From positions 124,001 to 188,000 of the forward strand of contig CAWJAM010000007.1 in the NCBI GenBank assembly GCA_963840835.1: a stretch of DNA of 64,000 nt, written 5' to 3'. Shown here piece by piece: positions 31,321 through 38,845 of the stretch (position 1 is the first letter of the stretch; every line of letters begins with the position of its first letter). The notes beneath the pieces were generated by a model. It was not told the origin of the DNA, did not search any database, and saw nothing but the letters and a program-made list of their open reading frames with translations. The position numbers and the translations under genes were made by a program. The stretch comes from Rubrobacter_D sp963840835. Lineage in GTDB: Bacteria; Actinomycetota; Rubrobacteria; Rubrobacterales; Rubrobacteraceae.

Positions 31321-32748
31321 TTACGCGAGGTAGCGGAGGGCTACTCGGGCCGCCAGGTAGCCGCACATGCCGTGCACGCCCCCGCCCGGGGGCGTGGACG
31401 AAGAGCAGATATAGAGGCCGTCTGCCGGGGTCGAGTACGGGTTTAGCCGGGGCATGGGCCTGGTGAAGAGCTGCCTCAGGTCCATGTAACCGCCGTTGAT
31501 GTCGCCGCCTATGAGGTTGGGGTTCCACCGTTCGAGGTCGGCTGTACCTGCCACCTTCCTGGCCAGGATGAGGTCTTTGAAGCCGGGGGCGAAGCGTTCT
31601 ATCTGAGCTTCGATCCTCCCGGTCATGTCGAAGGTCGATCCGTTGGGGACGTGGCAGTAGGCCCAGACGGTGTGCTTGCCCTCGGGGGCGCGGGTCGGAT
31701 CGAAGAGGCTCTGCTGGGCTAGCAAGATAAACGGCCTCTCGGGGTGCTCACCCCGCGATACGGCGGCCTCCCCACCCGCGACCTCGTCGAGCGTGCCCCC
31801 GAGATGGACGGTGCCAGCACGGTTGCACCCTTCGGCCTCCCAGGGGATGGGACCGTCGAGCGCGAAGTCCACCTTGAAGACGCCAGGTCCGTAGCGATAG
31901 CGCTTGAGGCCGCCGCGGTAGCCCTCGGTAAAATGCTCGCCAGCGATGTCGAGTAGCCGACGCGGCGCCACGTCGAAGAGTACGGCACGAGTGGGCGGCA
32001 CGTCGCCGACCGTAAGAACCGGCGCATCCGTGTAGATTTCGCCGCCAAGTGAAGCCAGGTAGGAGGCGAGGGCGTCCGCGAGCGCCTGCGACCCGCCTCT
32101 GGGGAAAGGCCAGCCGAATGCGTGGCCCAGGGCCCCTAGCAGAAGCCCGAACATGGCGCTGGGCGGTCGATCCAACCTCAGGAAGGAGTGCGCCGCGTTT
32201 CCCGCGAAGAGGCCTCTGGCCTTCTCGCCCCCGAACAGGCTCTCGGCCAGGCTCTTGGCATCCCGCAGGGACCGTATGCCCGACGACGCCAGCGCCAGAG
32301 GATGCCGGATAAAGCTGGGCTTGCCGACGAAGAAGTTCGCGACCCTGCCTGCGTCGGCGGAGATGGGCTCCATCAGCCGGCGGTAGGCCGCCGCATCGAA
32401 GCCGAGTCCAGCGGCCGTCGCGCCGATCGAACGCTCCAGCACCGCAGCCTCTCCGTCATCCAGCGGATGGGCGAGCGGGGCGTCCGGATGGATCCACTCA
32501 AGGCCGTGGTCTTCTAGCGGCAGCGAGCGGAAGAAGGGAGAGGCGTAGCCAAGGGGGTGTATCGCTGAGCCAAGGTCGTGGACGAAGCCGGGAAGCGTTA
32601 TCTCCGCCGACCGCGTGCCCCCGCCGATGGTGCTCCGGCCCTCGAGCACGGCCACGCGCTGCCCGTTGCGGGCGAGCTCTATGGCGGCCGCGAGCCCGTT
32701 GGGGCCGGAGCCGACGATGACGGCATCGTATGTACTGGATACGCTCAT
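31321..32748 (-). CDS. Phytoene dehydrogenase-like FAD oxidoreductase
   Basis: A 475-residue amine-oxidase/phytoene-desaturase-fold protein with the dinucleotide motif DAVIVGSGPNGLAAAIELAR (residues 8-27), the ERR-like GRSTIGGGTRS, LGHAFGWPFPRGGSQALADALASYL and the C-terminal FAD segment ADGLYICSSSTPPGGGVHGMCGYLAA. This resembles the broad crtI-like group often annotated NAD(P)/FAD-dependent oxidoreductase. No carotenoid genes are adjacent, so a pigment role cannot be assigned. It ends 13 bases before the sensor-like gene. Confidence 0.85.
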   Translation of the reverse strand: MSVSSTYDAVIVGSGPNGLAAAIELARNGQRVAVLEGRSTIGGGTRSAEITLPGFVHDLGSAIHPLGYASPFFRSLPLEDHGLEWIHPDAPLAHPLDDGEAAVLERSIGATAAGLGFDAAAYRRLMEPISADAGRVANFFVGKPSFIRHPLALASSGIRSLRDAKSLAESLFGGEKARGLFAGNAAHSFLRLDRPPSAMFGLLLGALGHAFGWPFPRGGSQALADALASYLASLGGEIYTDAPVLTVGDVPPTRAVLFDVAPRRLLDIAGEHFTEGYRGGLKRYRYGPGVFKVDFALDGPIPWEAEGCNRAGTVHLGGTLDEVAGGEAAVSRGEHPERPFILLAQQSLFDPTRAPEGKHTVWAYCHVPNGSTFDMTGRIEAQIERFAPGFKDLILARKVAGTADLERWNPNLIGGDINGGYMDLRQLFTRPMPRLNPYSTPADGLYICSSSTPPGGGVHGMCGYLAARVALRYLA

Positions 32749-32787
32749 GCTCCGATTCTAGGCCCTAGCCACGACTACGACGGTGAA

Positions 32788-32895
32788 TCAGCCCGCCCAC
32801 CCTACGTGCACGTCGGAGACCCGCAAGAAGTTTCGGCTCTTCGCCCAGAATCCCACGTCGCATGGGTTACGCCCCTCTTCAGAAGACTCGCTCAT
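32788..32895 (-). pseudogene. N-terminal remnant of a paralogue of the neighbouring frameshifted gene
   Basis: A 35-codon ORF with PCDVGFWAKSRNFLRVSDVHVG aligns without gaps to PRDAAYWARYAETLKVADVAEG near the N-terminus of the next gene upstream, with about ten identities in 22. It then ends, and nothing of the remaining 200 residues follows. It is best read as what remains of a tandem duplication. Confidence 0.55.
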
Positions 32896-32914
32896 AGTTC
32901 TCGTCTCTCGATAG

Positions 32915-33680
32915 TCAGGGTGACGACCCTTTGCGGCGCCAGCGGAGGGGGGCGGTGATCGAGTAGATCGCAGACCGTATGCCGGCGTTATGCCACACGT
33001 TCCGGTACTGGCTCCACTGCAGTCTGGGGTCGACGCAGACCGCGTTGGTCTCGACGGGCTCGTTGACACCGAAATGGGCCGCCAGGTTCTCCAGGGTCTT
33101 GCGCCACATCTCATCCTCCATCTTGTGGCCGCCCATGCGCAGGCCCATCTCGTAGAGGGGGTCGTTGGCCCGCATCAGGACCTGGGCCTGGGCGACGGTG
33201 GTGCCCTCATCCTCGAAGGAACTGAAGGTGATCCAACCCGAGAAGGGGTGCCCCTCGGGCGTCATCAGGGAGAAGGACTCGTCGTCGGCGTAGAGGACCA
33301 TGACGCCCGTCGAGAGCTTGACGCCGCCGGGTAGGGAGCCGCTGATCAGGGCGACCTCGCCGGGCGCGATGCCGGCAACCGGCGCGTAGAATCGGTTGCC
33401 CTCAGGCCAGAAGTCCTGGTAATTCTCTTTCCAGGTCTTGATGACCTCGGCGGGTGTAACCTCCGCGCCCTCGAGGCCTGACCCTGTAGGTCTTCTGCCA
33501 CATCTTCCCGAAGCCCTGCAGGGGGCCTACGGCCCTCCGGCCTTCGACGTTGATGTTCGTCGCGCCCTCGGCCACATCGGCCACCTTGAGCGTCTCGGCG
33601 TACCTGGCCCAGTAGGCCGCGTCGCGGGGTTCGCGCTTCTGCTTCTCCCTAGTATCGTTCTGGGGGGTCTGTTCGGTCAT
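32915..33680 (-). pseudogene. Frameshifted gene of unknown family (about 255 residues)
   Basis: The first frame runs from ATG at 33680 (MTEQTPQNDTREKQ...) through KMWQKTYRVR. It then reads nonsense (PRGRGGYTRRG...), while the next frame continues sensibly as LEGAEVTPAEVIKTW, FWPEGNRFYAPVAGIAPGEV, KLSTGVMVLYADDESFSLM and on to a stop at 32915. One extra C in AGGCCTCGAG, near 33476, accounts for the change. The rebuilt protein is a soluble alpha/beta protein in which C-terminal LRWRRKGSSP is basic; I do not recognise the family. Either a true pseudogene or a sequencing error. Confidence 0.75.
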
Positions 33681-33720
33681 CGTGTGCCTCCCTTACGTGG
33701 GCGTTCTTCGGGCCGGCATC

Positions 33721-34080
33721 TTATGCTGAGTTCGCGGCCCTCACGGCCTCCTCTTCGGAGTCGTGGATCGCGATGGCGTCGTCCAGGCGTGTGATCTGGA
33801 AGATGCTCCTGTAGTGCTCACTCAGGCCGTAGGTCAGGAGCTGCTGCTTCTCGCGGTTGATGCGAATGAGCAGCGTGACCAGGAGCCCGATGCCGGAACT
33901 GTTCATGTACTCCAGCTCCTCGAAGTTCAGGATGATCGCACGCGCCCGACCATCGCTGGCCTGGTTGTAGGCGTCCATCAAAACGACCTCGGCGAACGCC
34001 GTGAGCTCACCCTCGATGTCAATGATGCTGGCCTTCTCGCCGGCCTCCCTGACGTTCATCTTTATCTGGGCTTCGGGCAT
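33721..34080 (-). CDS. STAS-domain anti-sigma factor antagonist (second copy)
   Basis: A 119-residue single STAS domain of the SpoIIAA/RsbV type. ILNFEELEYMNSSGIGLLVTLL contains the phosphorylatable Ser in the N-S-S-G-I-G loop, followed by the usual helix. GGAGGAAC precedes the ATG; the longer open frame upstream is not needed. When dephosphorylated by a PP2C phosphatase such proteins bind the anti-sigma kinase and free its sigma factor. It is the last gene of the partner-switching run, 85 bases after its paralogue. Confidence 0.88.
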   Translation of the reverse strand: MPEAQIKMNVREAGEKASIIDIEGELTAFAEVVLMDAYNQASDGRARAIILNFEELEYMNSSGIGLLVTLLIRINREKQQLLTYGLSEHYRSIFQITRLDDAIAIHDSEEEAVRAANSA

Positions 34081-34165
34081 CTCGTTCCTCCTCTTCCGGT
34101 ATACCTCTCTAGTTCCCTCATACTCGCCGCGCAGGCTCTGCAGAGAACCGTGCAGGGGCTTCATC

Positions 34166-34525
34166 TCAGGATTCCGAGGCTTCTACCACGGCGCTCCTCT
34201 CGTCGGGGAAGACGCTCATGAAGTCCGAGAGGCGCGTTATGTTGAAGATCTCCACGTAGTGCTCGCTCAGGTTGCAGGCGAGCAGGCTACGATGAGTGGC
34301 GCGCGCTTTGGCGAGCAGCCCTACGATAAGGGCTATGCCAGTCGAGTTGATGTAGTCGACCCCCTCGAAGTTGAGCAGTACGGTCTTGGGATCGCTGGCC
34401 TCGGCCTCCGCGTAGGCCGCGTTCAAGGCCTCCTCGGCGAAGCCGTTGATCTCGCCCACCAGGTCGAGCACGGCGATGCCGCCTTCCATTCGAACCTCAA
34501 CGCTGAGGTGGCGCACGTCCATCAC
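34166..34525 (-). CDS. STAS-domain anti-sigma factor antagonist (first copy)
   Basis: A 119-residue SpoIIAA/RsbV-like protein. The phosphorylation loop reads VDYINSTGIALIVGLL, with Ser-Thr, and the rest matches the neighbour (SLLACNLSEHYVEIFNITRLSD against QLLTYGLSEHYRSIFQITRL). The start overlaps the stop of the RsbW-like kinase gene by four bases, so kinase and antagonist are made in step. The two antagonists differ around the phosphosite and probably answer different inputs. Confidence 0.88.
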   Translation of the reverse strand: MMDVRHLSVEVRMEGGIAVLDLVGEINGFAEEALNAAYAEAEASDPKTVLLNFEGVDYINSTGIALIVGLLAKARATHRSLLACNLSEHYVEIFNITRLSDFMSVFPDERSAVVEASES

Positions 34526-34998
34526 TTACCTCCTTCCGCTCCACGGTGGACGACGAGCTCTACCGTGTGATGTCCCTCGTCGCCGCTTATGTTCATCTCG
34601 TCGACCATGCTCTTGATGAGGAACAGTCCCCATCCCCTTGGCGTCTGCACGCCCTCCAGCTTGGCGACGATGTCCGGCGCGTCCGCGTCCTCGCTCGGTG
34701 GCGGACCGCTGCCCCTGTCGGTGATGCGCACCAGGAGATCCTGGTCCGTGACGAGAACCTGTAACTCTACGGGCGCCTCAGGCCTGTACTCGTTTCCGTG
34801 CTCCATGGCGTTCATCGTCGCCTCGGCCACGGCGGTCTTGAGCCGCTCCAGGTTCTCCCCCGAAACACCGAGGTTCTTGACCGCCTCGGCGACCGCCTCC
34901 ATCGCCATTCGCTCGTTGCCGGGCTCGCTGGCTACGGAGAAGTCCGCCAGGGTCCGACCGAGGTCGGCGTCCGTCCTGGCCGGTTTCGGGTCGGTCAT
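34522..34998 (-). CDS. RsbW-like anti-sigma factor serine kinase
   Basis: A 158-residue GHKL-ATPase protein with the N box AVAEATMNAMEHGNEY, the G1 box ITDRGSGPPP and the G2 region RGWGLFLIKSMVDEMN. This is the SpoIIAB/RsbW/HATPase_c_2 group, which phosphorylates STAS antagonists and sequesters a sigma factor. The ATG overlaps the stop of the PP2C gene (ATGA) and has GGAG upstream. No sigma factor gene is next to it, so the target is elsewhere, or the module regulates something other than sigma. Confidence 0.88.
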   Translation of the reverse strand: MTDPKPARTDADLGRTLADFSVASEPGNERMAMEAVAEAVKNLGVSGENLERLKTAVAEATMNAMEHGNEYRPEAPVELQVLVTDQDLLVRITDRGSGPPPSEDADAPDIVAKLEGVQTPRGWGLFLIKSMVDEMNISGDEGHHTVELVVHRGAEGGK

Positions 34999-36170
34999 GC
35001 CGTCTCCGATCTCTCCAGGGTAACGAGGGTGATGTCGTCCTCCTGCTCCCATTCATCGCCGGTGAAGCGCGCGAGCTCGGAGAGGAGGAAGTTGACCATC
35101 GCCGCCCCACCGGAGCGATGCCCCGCGACGAGCCCTTGCAGGCGCGGGAAGCCGAACATCTCCCTGTGCGGGTCGTGGGCCTCGACCAGGCCGTCGCTGT
35201 AGAACAGCACGGAATCTCCCCTCTCCAGCACTATCTCCTTCTCTTCGTAAGCCATGCCTGGCAAGAGCCCTAGCGGCATCCCCGTCGCCCTGAGCTCCTC
35301 CGCGCCGCCCGCCGCGGCCTTGCGCCTGTAGGGCAGGTCGTGGCCGGCGTTGGCGTACCTGAGGAGGCCCGTCTGTGGGTCGAGGATGGCGTAGAGGCAG
35401 GTTATGAACATGTTGGGCGGTATGTCCTGGACCATCACGTCGTTTACCCTCTTGAGAACCTCGCCCGGCGAGTCGAGGCGCTGGGCCGAGGCGCGGAGCA
35501 GCGTGCGGGTCGTCGCCATCACGAGAGCCGCTGGCACGCCCTTGTCGGTCACGTCGCCGACGACGATGCCGAATTGGCCGTCTTCGAGCTCCAGGAAGTC
35601 GTAGAAGTCGCCGCCCACCTCGCGCGCCGGCTGGTAGTAGGCCGCGAGCCCGTAGCCGGGCAGGTCTGGCACGTTCTTGGGAAGGAGTGTCTGTTGGATC
35701 AGGCGCGCCACCTTGAGTTCCTGCTCGATGCGCTCGCGCTCCTGGGCCTGTTGCTGCTGCTGGCGGACGAGCTGCGCGACCTGCACCGCCGGCGCGGTCT
35801 GGGTGGCGAGGTCGTTCAATAGCTTCCTGTCGTCTGCCGAGTACTCCTGCTGGGAGAGGCGCGGCCCCAGGTTGAGCAGCCCTATTAGCTCGCCCTGGCT
35901 CACGAGCGGCACGACGACCTTGATGTCGGCGGCTTTCATGGCCCTCAGGGCCGGCGAGTCGAGTTCGAGTTTCTCGATCTCTACCACCCCCGAGGCACTA
36001 GCGAAGTAGGCCACGATGGGATCGTTGGGCGCTATCTGAAGCTCGGGCGCGGCCTCCTGGCGCGGAGCTTCGACTATGGGCTCGGCGATCTCCTCGCGGG
36101 GCTCTTGCCCCCCGTCACGTCCGAAGAGATTCTGCCAGAAACCCTGCCTGCTTCTCTCTTGTGTCGTCAT
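34995..36170 (-). CDS. GAF-PP2C (SpoIIE/RsbU-type) serine phosphatase
   Basis: A phosphatase of about 391 residues. After a Pro/Glu-rich N-terminus comes a degenerate GAF-like sensor (about 45-140: NDPIVAYFASASGVVEIEKL ... LLNLGPRLSQQEYSADDRKL). A coiled-coil linker rich in Gln/Glu follows, and then the SpoIIE domain with ALYYQ-like LAAYYQPAREVGGDFYDF, VVGDVTDKGVPAALVMA, YANAGHDLPY and DSVLFYSDGLVEAHD, giving the metal-binding Asp residues. It should dephosphorylate the downstream STAS proteins. ATG with GGAGG upstream. First gene of the operon, under the direct-repeat promoter motif. Confidence 0.9.
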   Translation of the reverse strand: MTTQERSRQGFWQNLFGRDGGQEPREEIAEPIVEAPRQEAAPELQIAPNDPIVAYFASASGVVEIEKLELDSPALRAMKAADIKVVVPLVSQGELIGLLNLGPRLSQQEYSADDRKLLNDLATQTAPAVQVAQLVRQQQQQAQERERIEQELKVARLIQQTLLPKNVPDLPGYGLAAYYQPAREVGGDFYDFLELEDGQFGIVVGDVTDKGVPAALVMATTRTLLRASAQRLDSPGEVLKRVNDVMVQDIPPNMFITCLYAILDPQTGLLRYANAGHDLPYRRKAAAGGAEELRATGMPLGLLPGMAYEEKEIVLERGDSVLFYSDGLVEAHDPHREMFGFPRLQGLVAGHRSGGAAMVNFLLSELARFTGDEWEQEDDITLVTLERSETA

Positions 36171-36188
36171 CTGACCTCCTCGATCCCG

Positions 36189-36236
36189 ATTGTAGTTGGC
36201 CACCGTCTCCCAGACGTTACGAAAAGCGTTACGAAA
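36189..36236 (-). promoter_or_regulatory. Direct-repeat activator motif and -10 box of the partner-switching operon
   Basis: On the minus strand: TTTCGTAACGCT and TTTCGTAACG (11-base period), 20 bases, TACAAT. The -10 is 18 bases from the ATG. It is the second instance of the arrangement seen at 28157-28204. Confidence 0.6.
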
Positions 36237-36373
36237 CCCTATTTGCGAGTAATTTACAGGGGAATTGTCTCACGTCCTCCTCTCCCAGTCCCCTACTTCC
36301 GCCATAACTATGAACAATTCGCGTGCCTCCGATGCTAACCTTTGTCCAGAAGAGTCAAGGAGGTAATGGCACG

Positions 36374-37216
36374 TTGCGCGAAATAGAGACCGATGCGGTC
36401 ATCGAAGCGGTGCGTGACCTGTGCATCGAGGCGAACACGAGGTTGCCGCAGGATCATCTCTCGGCCCTGCGCCGGGCGCTCGACGATGAGGAATCGGAGC
36501 TCGGCCGCGAGGTGATCGAACGCCTTCTGGAGAACGCCGAGGTTGCCCGCGAGCGGTGCGTAGCATTCTGCCAGGATACGGGATACGCCGTTTTCTTCGT
36601 CGAGTTGGGTAGCGGGGTGAAAATCTCGGGCGGTGAGATAGGGGAGGCTATAGACGAGGGCGTCCGCCGCGGCTACGAGGAGGGCTACCTGAGAAAATCT
36701 ATCGTACGAAGCCCTGTGGACAGGACGAATACGGGCGACAACACCCCCGCCATCGTCTACTTCGAGCCAGTCCCCGGCGACGGACTGAAGCTGACGATGC
36801 TGGTCAAGGGCGCCGGCTGCGACAACATGAGCGCCCTGAAGATGCTCACGCCTGCAGAGGGTCTTCCGGCCATGAAAGAGTTCGTCGTCGAGACGATCGA
36901 GAGAGCCGGCCCGAACGCGAGCCCGCCGCTCACCGTCGGGGTCGGTATCGGCGGTCCATTCGAGAGGGCCGCGCTGCTGGCCAAGAAGGCACTCACGCGT
37001 CCTTCCGGCGAGCCGAACCCCGACCCCGAGCTCGCCAGCATCGAACGTGAGCTACTAGGCGAGATCAACGCCACGGGTATAGGACCAGCCGGGTACGGCG
37101 GCACGCAGACGGCCCTCGCGGTCCACGTCGAGAGCTTCCCCACGCACATCGCCGCCTTCCCCGTCGCCGTCAACCTCGACTGCCACTCCCACCGCACCGC
37201 CTCGACCGAGCTTTGA
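36374..37216 (+). CDS. Class I fumarate hydratase, alpha (Fe-S) subunit
   Basis: A subunit of about 280 residues of the two-subunit, iron-sulfur fumarase/tartrate-dehydratase type that hydrates fumarate to malate. Cluster cysteines lie in FCQDTGYAVFF, GAGCDNMSALKML and the C-terminal NLDCHSHR. SIVRSPVDRTNTGDNTPA and VGVGIGGPFERAALLAKKAL are also typical. The TTG taken as start has AAGGAGG ten bases before it; the open frame begins 17 codons earlier at an ATG with no site. The start of the beta gene overlaps the stop by four bases. The enzyme is oxygen-sensitive in most members. Confidence 0.9.
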   Translation: MREIETDAVIEAVRDLCIEANTRLPQDHLSALRRALDDEESELGREVIERLLENAEVARERCVAFCQDTGYAVFFVELGSGVKISGGEIGEAIDEGVRRGYEEGYLRKSIVRSPVDRTNTGDNTPAIVYFEPVPGDGLKLTMLVKGAGCDNMSALKMLTPAEGLPAMKEFVVETIERAGPNASPPLTVGVGIGGPFERAALLAKKALTRPSGEPNPDPELASIERELLGEINATGIGPAGYGGTQTALAVHVESFPTHIAAFPVAVNLDCHSHRTASTEL

Positions 37217-37779
37217 GCCCCGAGCCCATTCGGCTGGAAGCGCCGCTCTCGATAGAGGACATCGAGCCTTTGAGGAGCGGCGACGTGGTGCGCCTGAGCG
37301 GGGTGCTCTACACGGCCCGCGACGCGGCCCACGCCAGAATGAAAGGGGCTATAGAGGCGGGCGAGCCGCTACCCTTCGATCTCGAAGGCCAGATCGTGTA
37401 CTTCACGGGGCCTGCCCCGGCGCGTCCGGGTCACGCGCTTGGACCCGCGGGACCGACTACGGCATCGAGGATGGACCCGCACTCGCCGATGCTCGTGGAA
37501 CGCGGCCTGAGGGGCATGGTCGGAAAAGGGTCGCGCTCCGAGGCCGTTCGCGAGGCGATGAGGAAGCACGGCTGCGTGTACTTCGGGGCCGTCGAAGGTA
37601 CCGCCGCGCTGCTGGCCGACTGTGTAAAGGAGGCCGAAGTTATCGCCTACGAGGACCTTGGCGCAGAGGCGATCCGGCGCCTCGTCGTCGTCGACTTCCC
37701 GGTCGTGGTCGTGAACGACCTCCACGGCGGCGACCTGTACAGGGAGGGGCGCGAGCGCTGGCGGCGTTCGCCGGGTTGA
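37213..37779 (+). CDS. Class I fumarate hydratase, beta subunit
   Basis: A 188-residue C-terminal-type subunit (swivelling domain) of the same enzyme. Markers are YTARDAAHARM, PFDLEGQIVYFTGPAPA, GPTTASRMDPHSP and GKGSRSEAVREAMRKHGCVYFGAVEGTAALLADC, which carries substrate-binding residues, and the close RRLVVVDFPVVVVNDLHGGDLY. TTG start inside the alpha-subunit stop (TTGA). The separate alpha and beta genes correspond to one fused chain in E. coli FumA/FumB. Confidence 0.92.
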   Translation: MSPEPIRLEAPLSIEDIEPLRSGDVVRLSGVLYTARDAAHARMKGAIEAGEPLPFDLEGQIVYFTGPAPARPGHALGPAGPTTASRMDPHSPMLVERGLRGMVGKGSRSEAVREAMRKHGCVYFGAVEGTAALLADCVKEAEVIAYEDLGAEAIRRLVVVDFPVVVVNDLHGGDLYREGRERWRRSPG

Positions 37780-37799
37780 GATACCGAGAAAAGCCGCCT

Positions 37800-37922
37800 C
37801 TAGCCGGATTCTTCGATCCTCTCGTCGTCCTTCTCGGCCTACTGGGCCAGCTTGGACTTGCGCTCCAGGCCTCCCAAGGACATGTAGCGGACTTTCTCGA
37901 AGACCTCGGTGGCCTGTTCCCA
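37800..37922 (-). pseudogene. C-terminal remnant of a DNA photolyase gene
   Basis: The minus strand reads WEQATEVFEKVRYMSLGGLE, RKSKLAQ, stop, AEKDDERIEESG. The intact photolyase 0.9 kb away on the same strand ends WTEREVYGKVRYMSAGGLKR, KAKPEQYVEKVENRIRASD. KVRYMS.GGL.RK.K..Q..EK...RI match in order, and the stop falls where the intact gene has Tyr. No upstream photolyase sequence is left next to it. Most likely a decayed tandem copy. Confidence 0.7.
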
Positions 37923-37969
37923 GCAGTTGGTTCTTTGCTCGAGCTCTTAGCATGGCGATGTGAGAGCGG

Positions 37970-38638
37970 CTATTTCAGAGCTTCCCGGATCAAGGCGTAG
38001 TCGTAGACAACCAGGGCTACCGCGAGGACGAGCAAGAGCGTTACGAGCATCAAGGTGGCCCAGAGAAACCGGCCGGTCGAGATTCTGTGTACGCGCTTCA
38101 GGCCTGTTGCGTGCAGGTAGAAGCAGTAGAATACGGCCGGGATGCCGGCCAGGGGTATCCATGCCACTGCCACCGGGGCTCCCACCGAGTAGCACGAGAC
38201 GCGCAAAGTGGCCCGCAGACCTTCCTGATCCCGCCCCGCAACGAGACGAATGAAAGCGTGTTGGATGGGCACCGAGACGAAGAAGCCGGCGACTAACAAC
38301 ATGGGCAACGCCACCAGAGATGCGAACATGAATACCGCGAGGATGCGGACTAGCATTCCCGCTTCGATTGAGCTGGTTGCCAGCGCTATTCCGACGGGCA
38401 CGGCGAGGAAGGTGAAGGTGGCGACCGTGTTGATGACCGCCGTTACTGCCGAGCAGACCAGGAAGTAGATTACGGGCGCACTGAGCGACCCATCCGGCGG
38501 CAGCCCGTCGAAGAAGCGCCGCGGCGAGAAGAGCACGTCCCGCGTAGTCGAGAGCAGGTTCGAGAAGGGTCTGTCTAGCTTGTATTCGCCTGCGTCCCTA
38601 TCCACCTCGTGGACGGTGCTGTCTACTCCCTCTCGCAA
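37970..38638 (-). CDS. Yip1-family membrane protein
   Basis: A 222-residue protein. A soluble N-terminal region with RDVLFSPRRFFDGLPPDGSL, the usual entry of Yip1/DUF1282-type domains, is followed by five hydrophobic segments (APVIYFLVCSAVTAVINTVA; ILAVFMFASLVALPMLLVAG; APVAVAWIPLAGIPAVFYCF; LWATLMLVTLLLVLAVALVV) with the conserved TLRVSCYSVGAP between. Bacterial members have no assigned function. TTG start with weak context; it could begin a few residues later. Confidence 0.75.
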   Translation of the reverse strand: MREGVDSTVHEVDRDAGEYKLDRPFSNLLSTTRDVLFSPRRFFDGLPPDGSLSAPVIYFLVCSAVTAVINTVATFTFLAVPVGIALATSSIEAGMLVRILAVFMFASLVALPMLLVAGFFVSVPIQHAFIRLVAGRDQEGLRATLRVSCYSVGAPVAVAWIPLAGIPAVFYCFYLHATGLKRVHRISTGRFLWATLMLVTLLLVLAVALVVYDYALIREALK

Positions 38639-38756
38639 CCCCGGCGCCCTACCCCTGCCCGTTGAGTCTCTCGGGCGGGAGTATACGCCTCAGGATCACG
38701 CCGACTCCGGGTTAACGGCGACGTGGCCGCGCACGGGCCTACGTCTTCGACTACTC

Positions 38757-38788
38757 GTAGATTCCCGCTTGCGCGGGAATGACGGATG
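38757..38788 (+). repeat. REP-like hairpin ATTCCCGC-TTGC-GCGGGAAT
   Basis: An 8-bp stem flanked by TAG and GACGGATGA. The same sequence is widely seen between genes in many bacteria and often shows up as the spurious peptide SRLRGNDG. It lies in the otherwise empty 200-base gap upstream of the Yip1 gene. Confidence 0.6.
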
Positions 38789-38845
38789 AGAAGACTCGGC
38801 GGGTGCCCGCAGCCGGAAAGCGCGACTGTCCAGACCGAGTCGGTG

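Noticed and set aside
37776..38000. 74-codon plus-strand frame after the fumarase genes
   Set aside because: It is the complement of the photolyase remnant; its apparent hydrophobic pattern comes from that.
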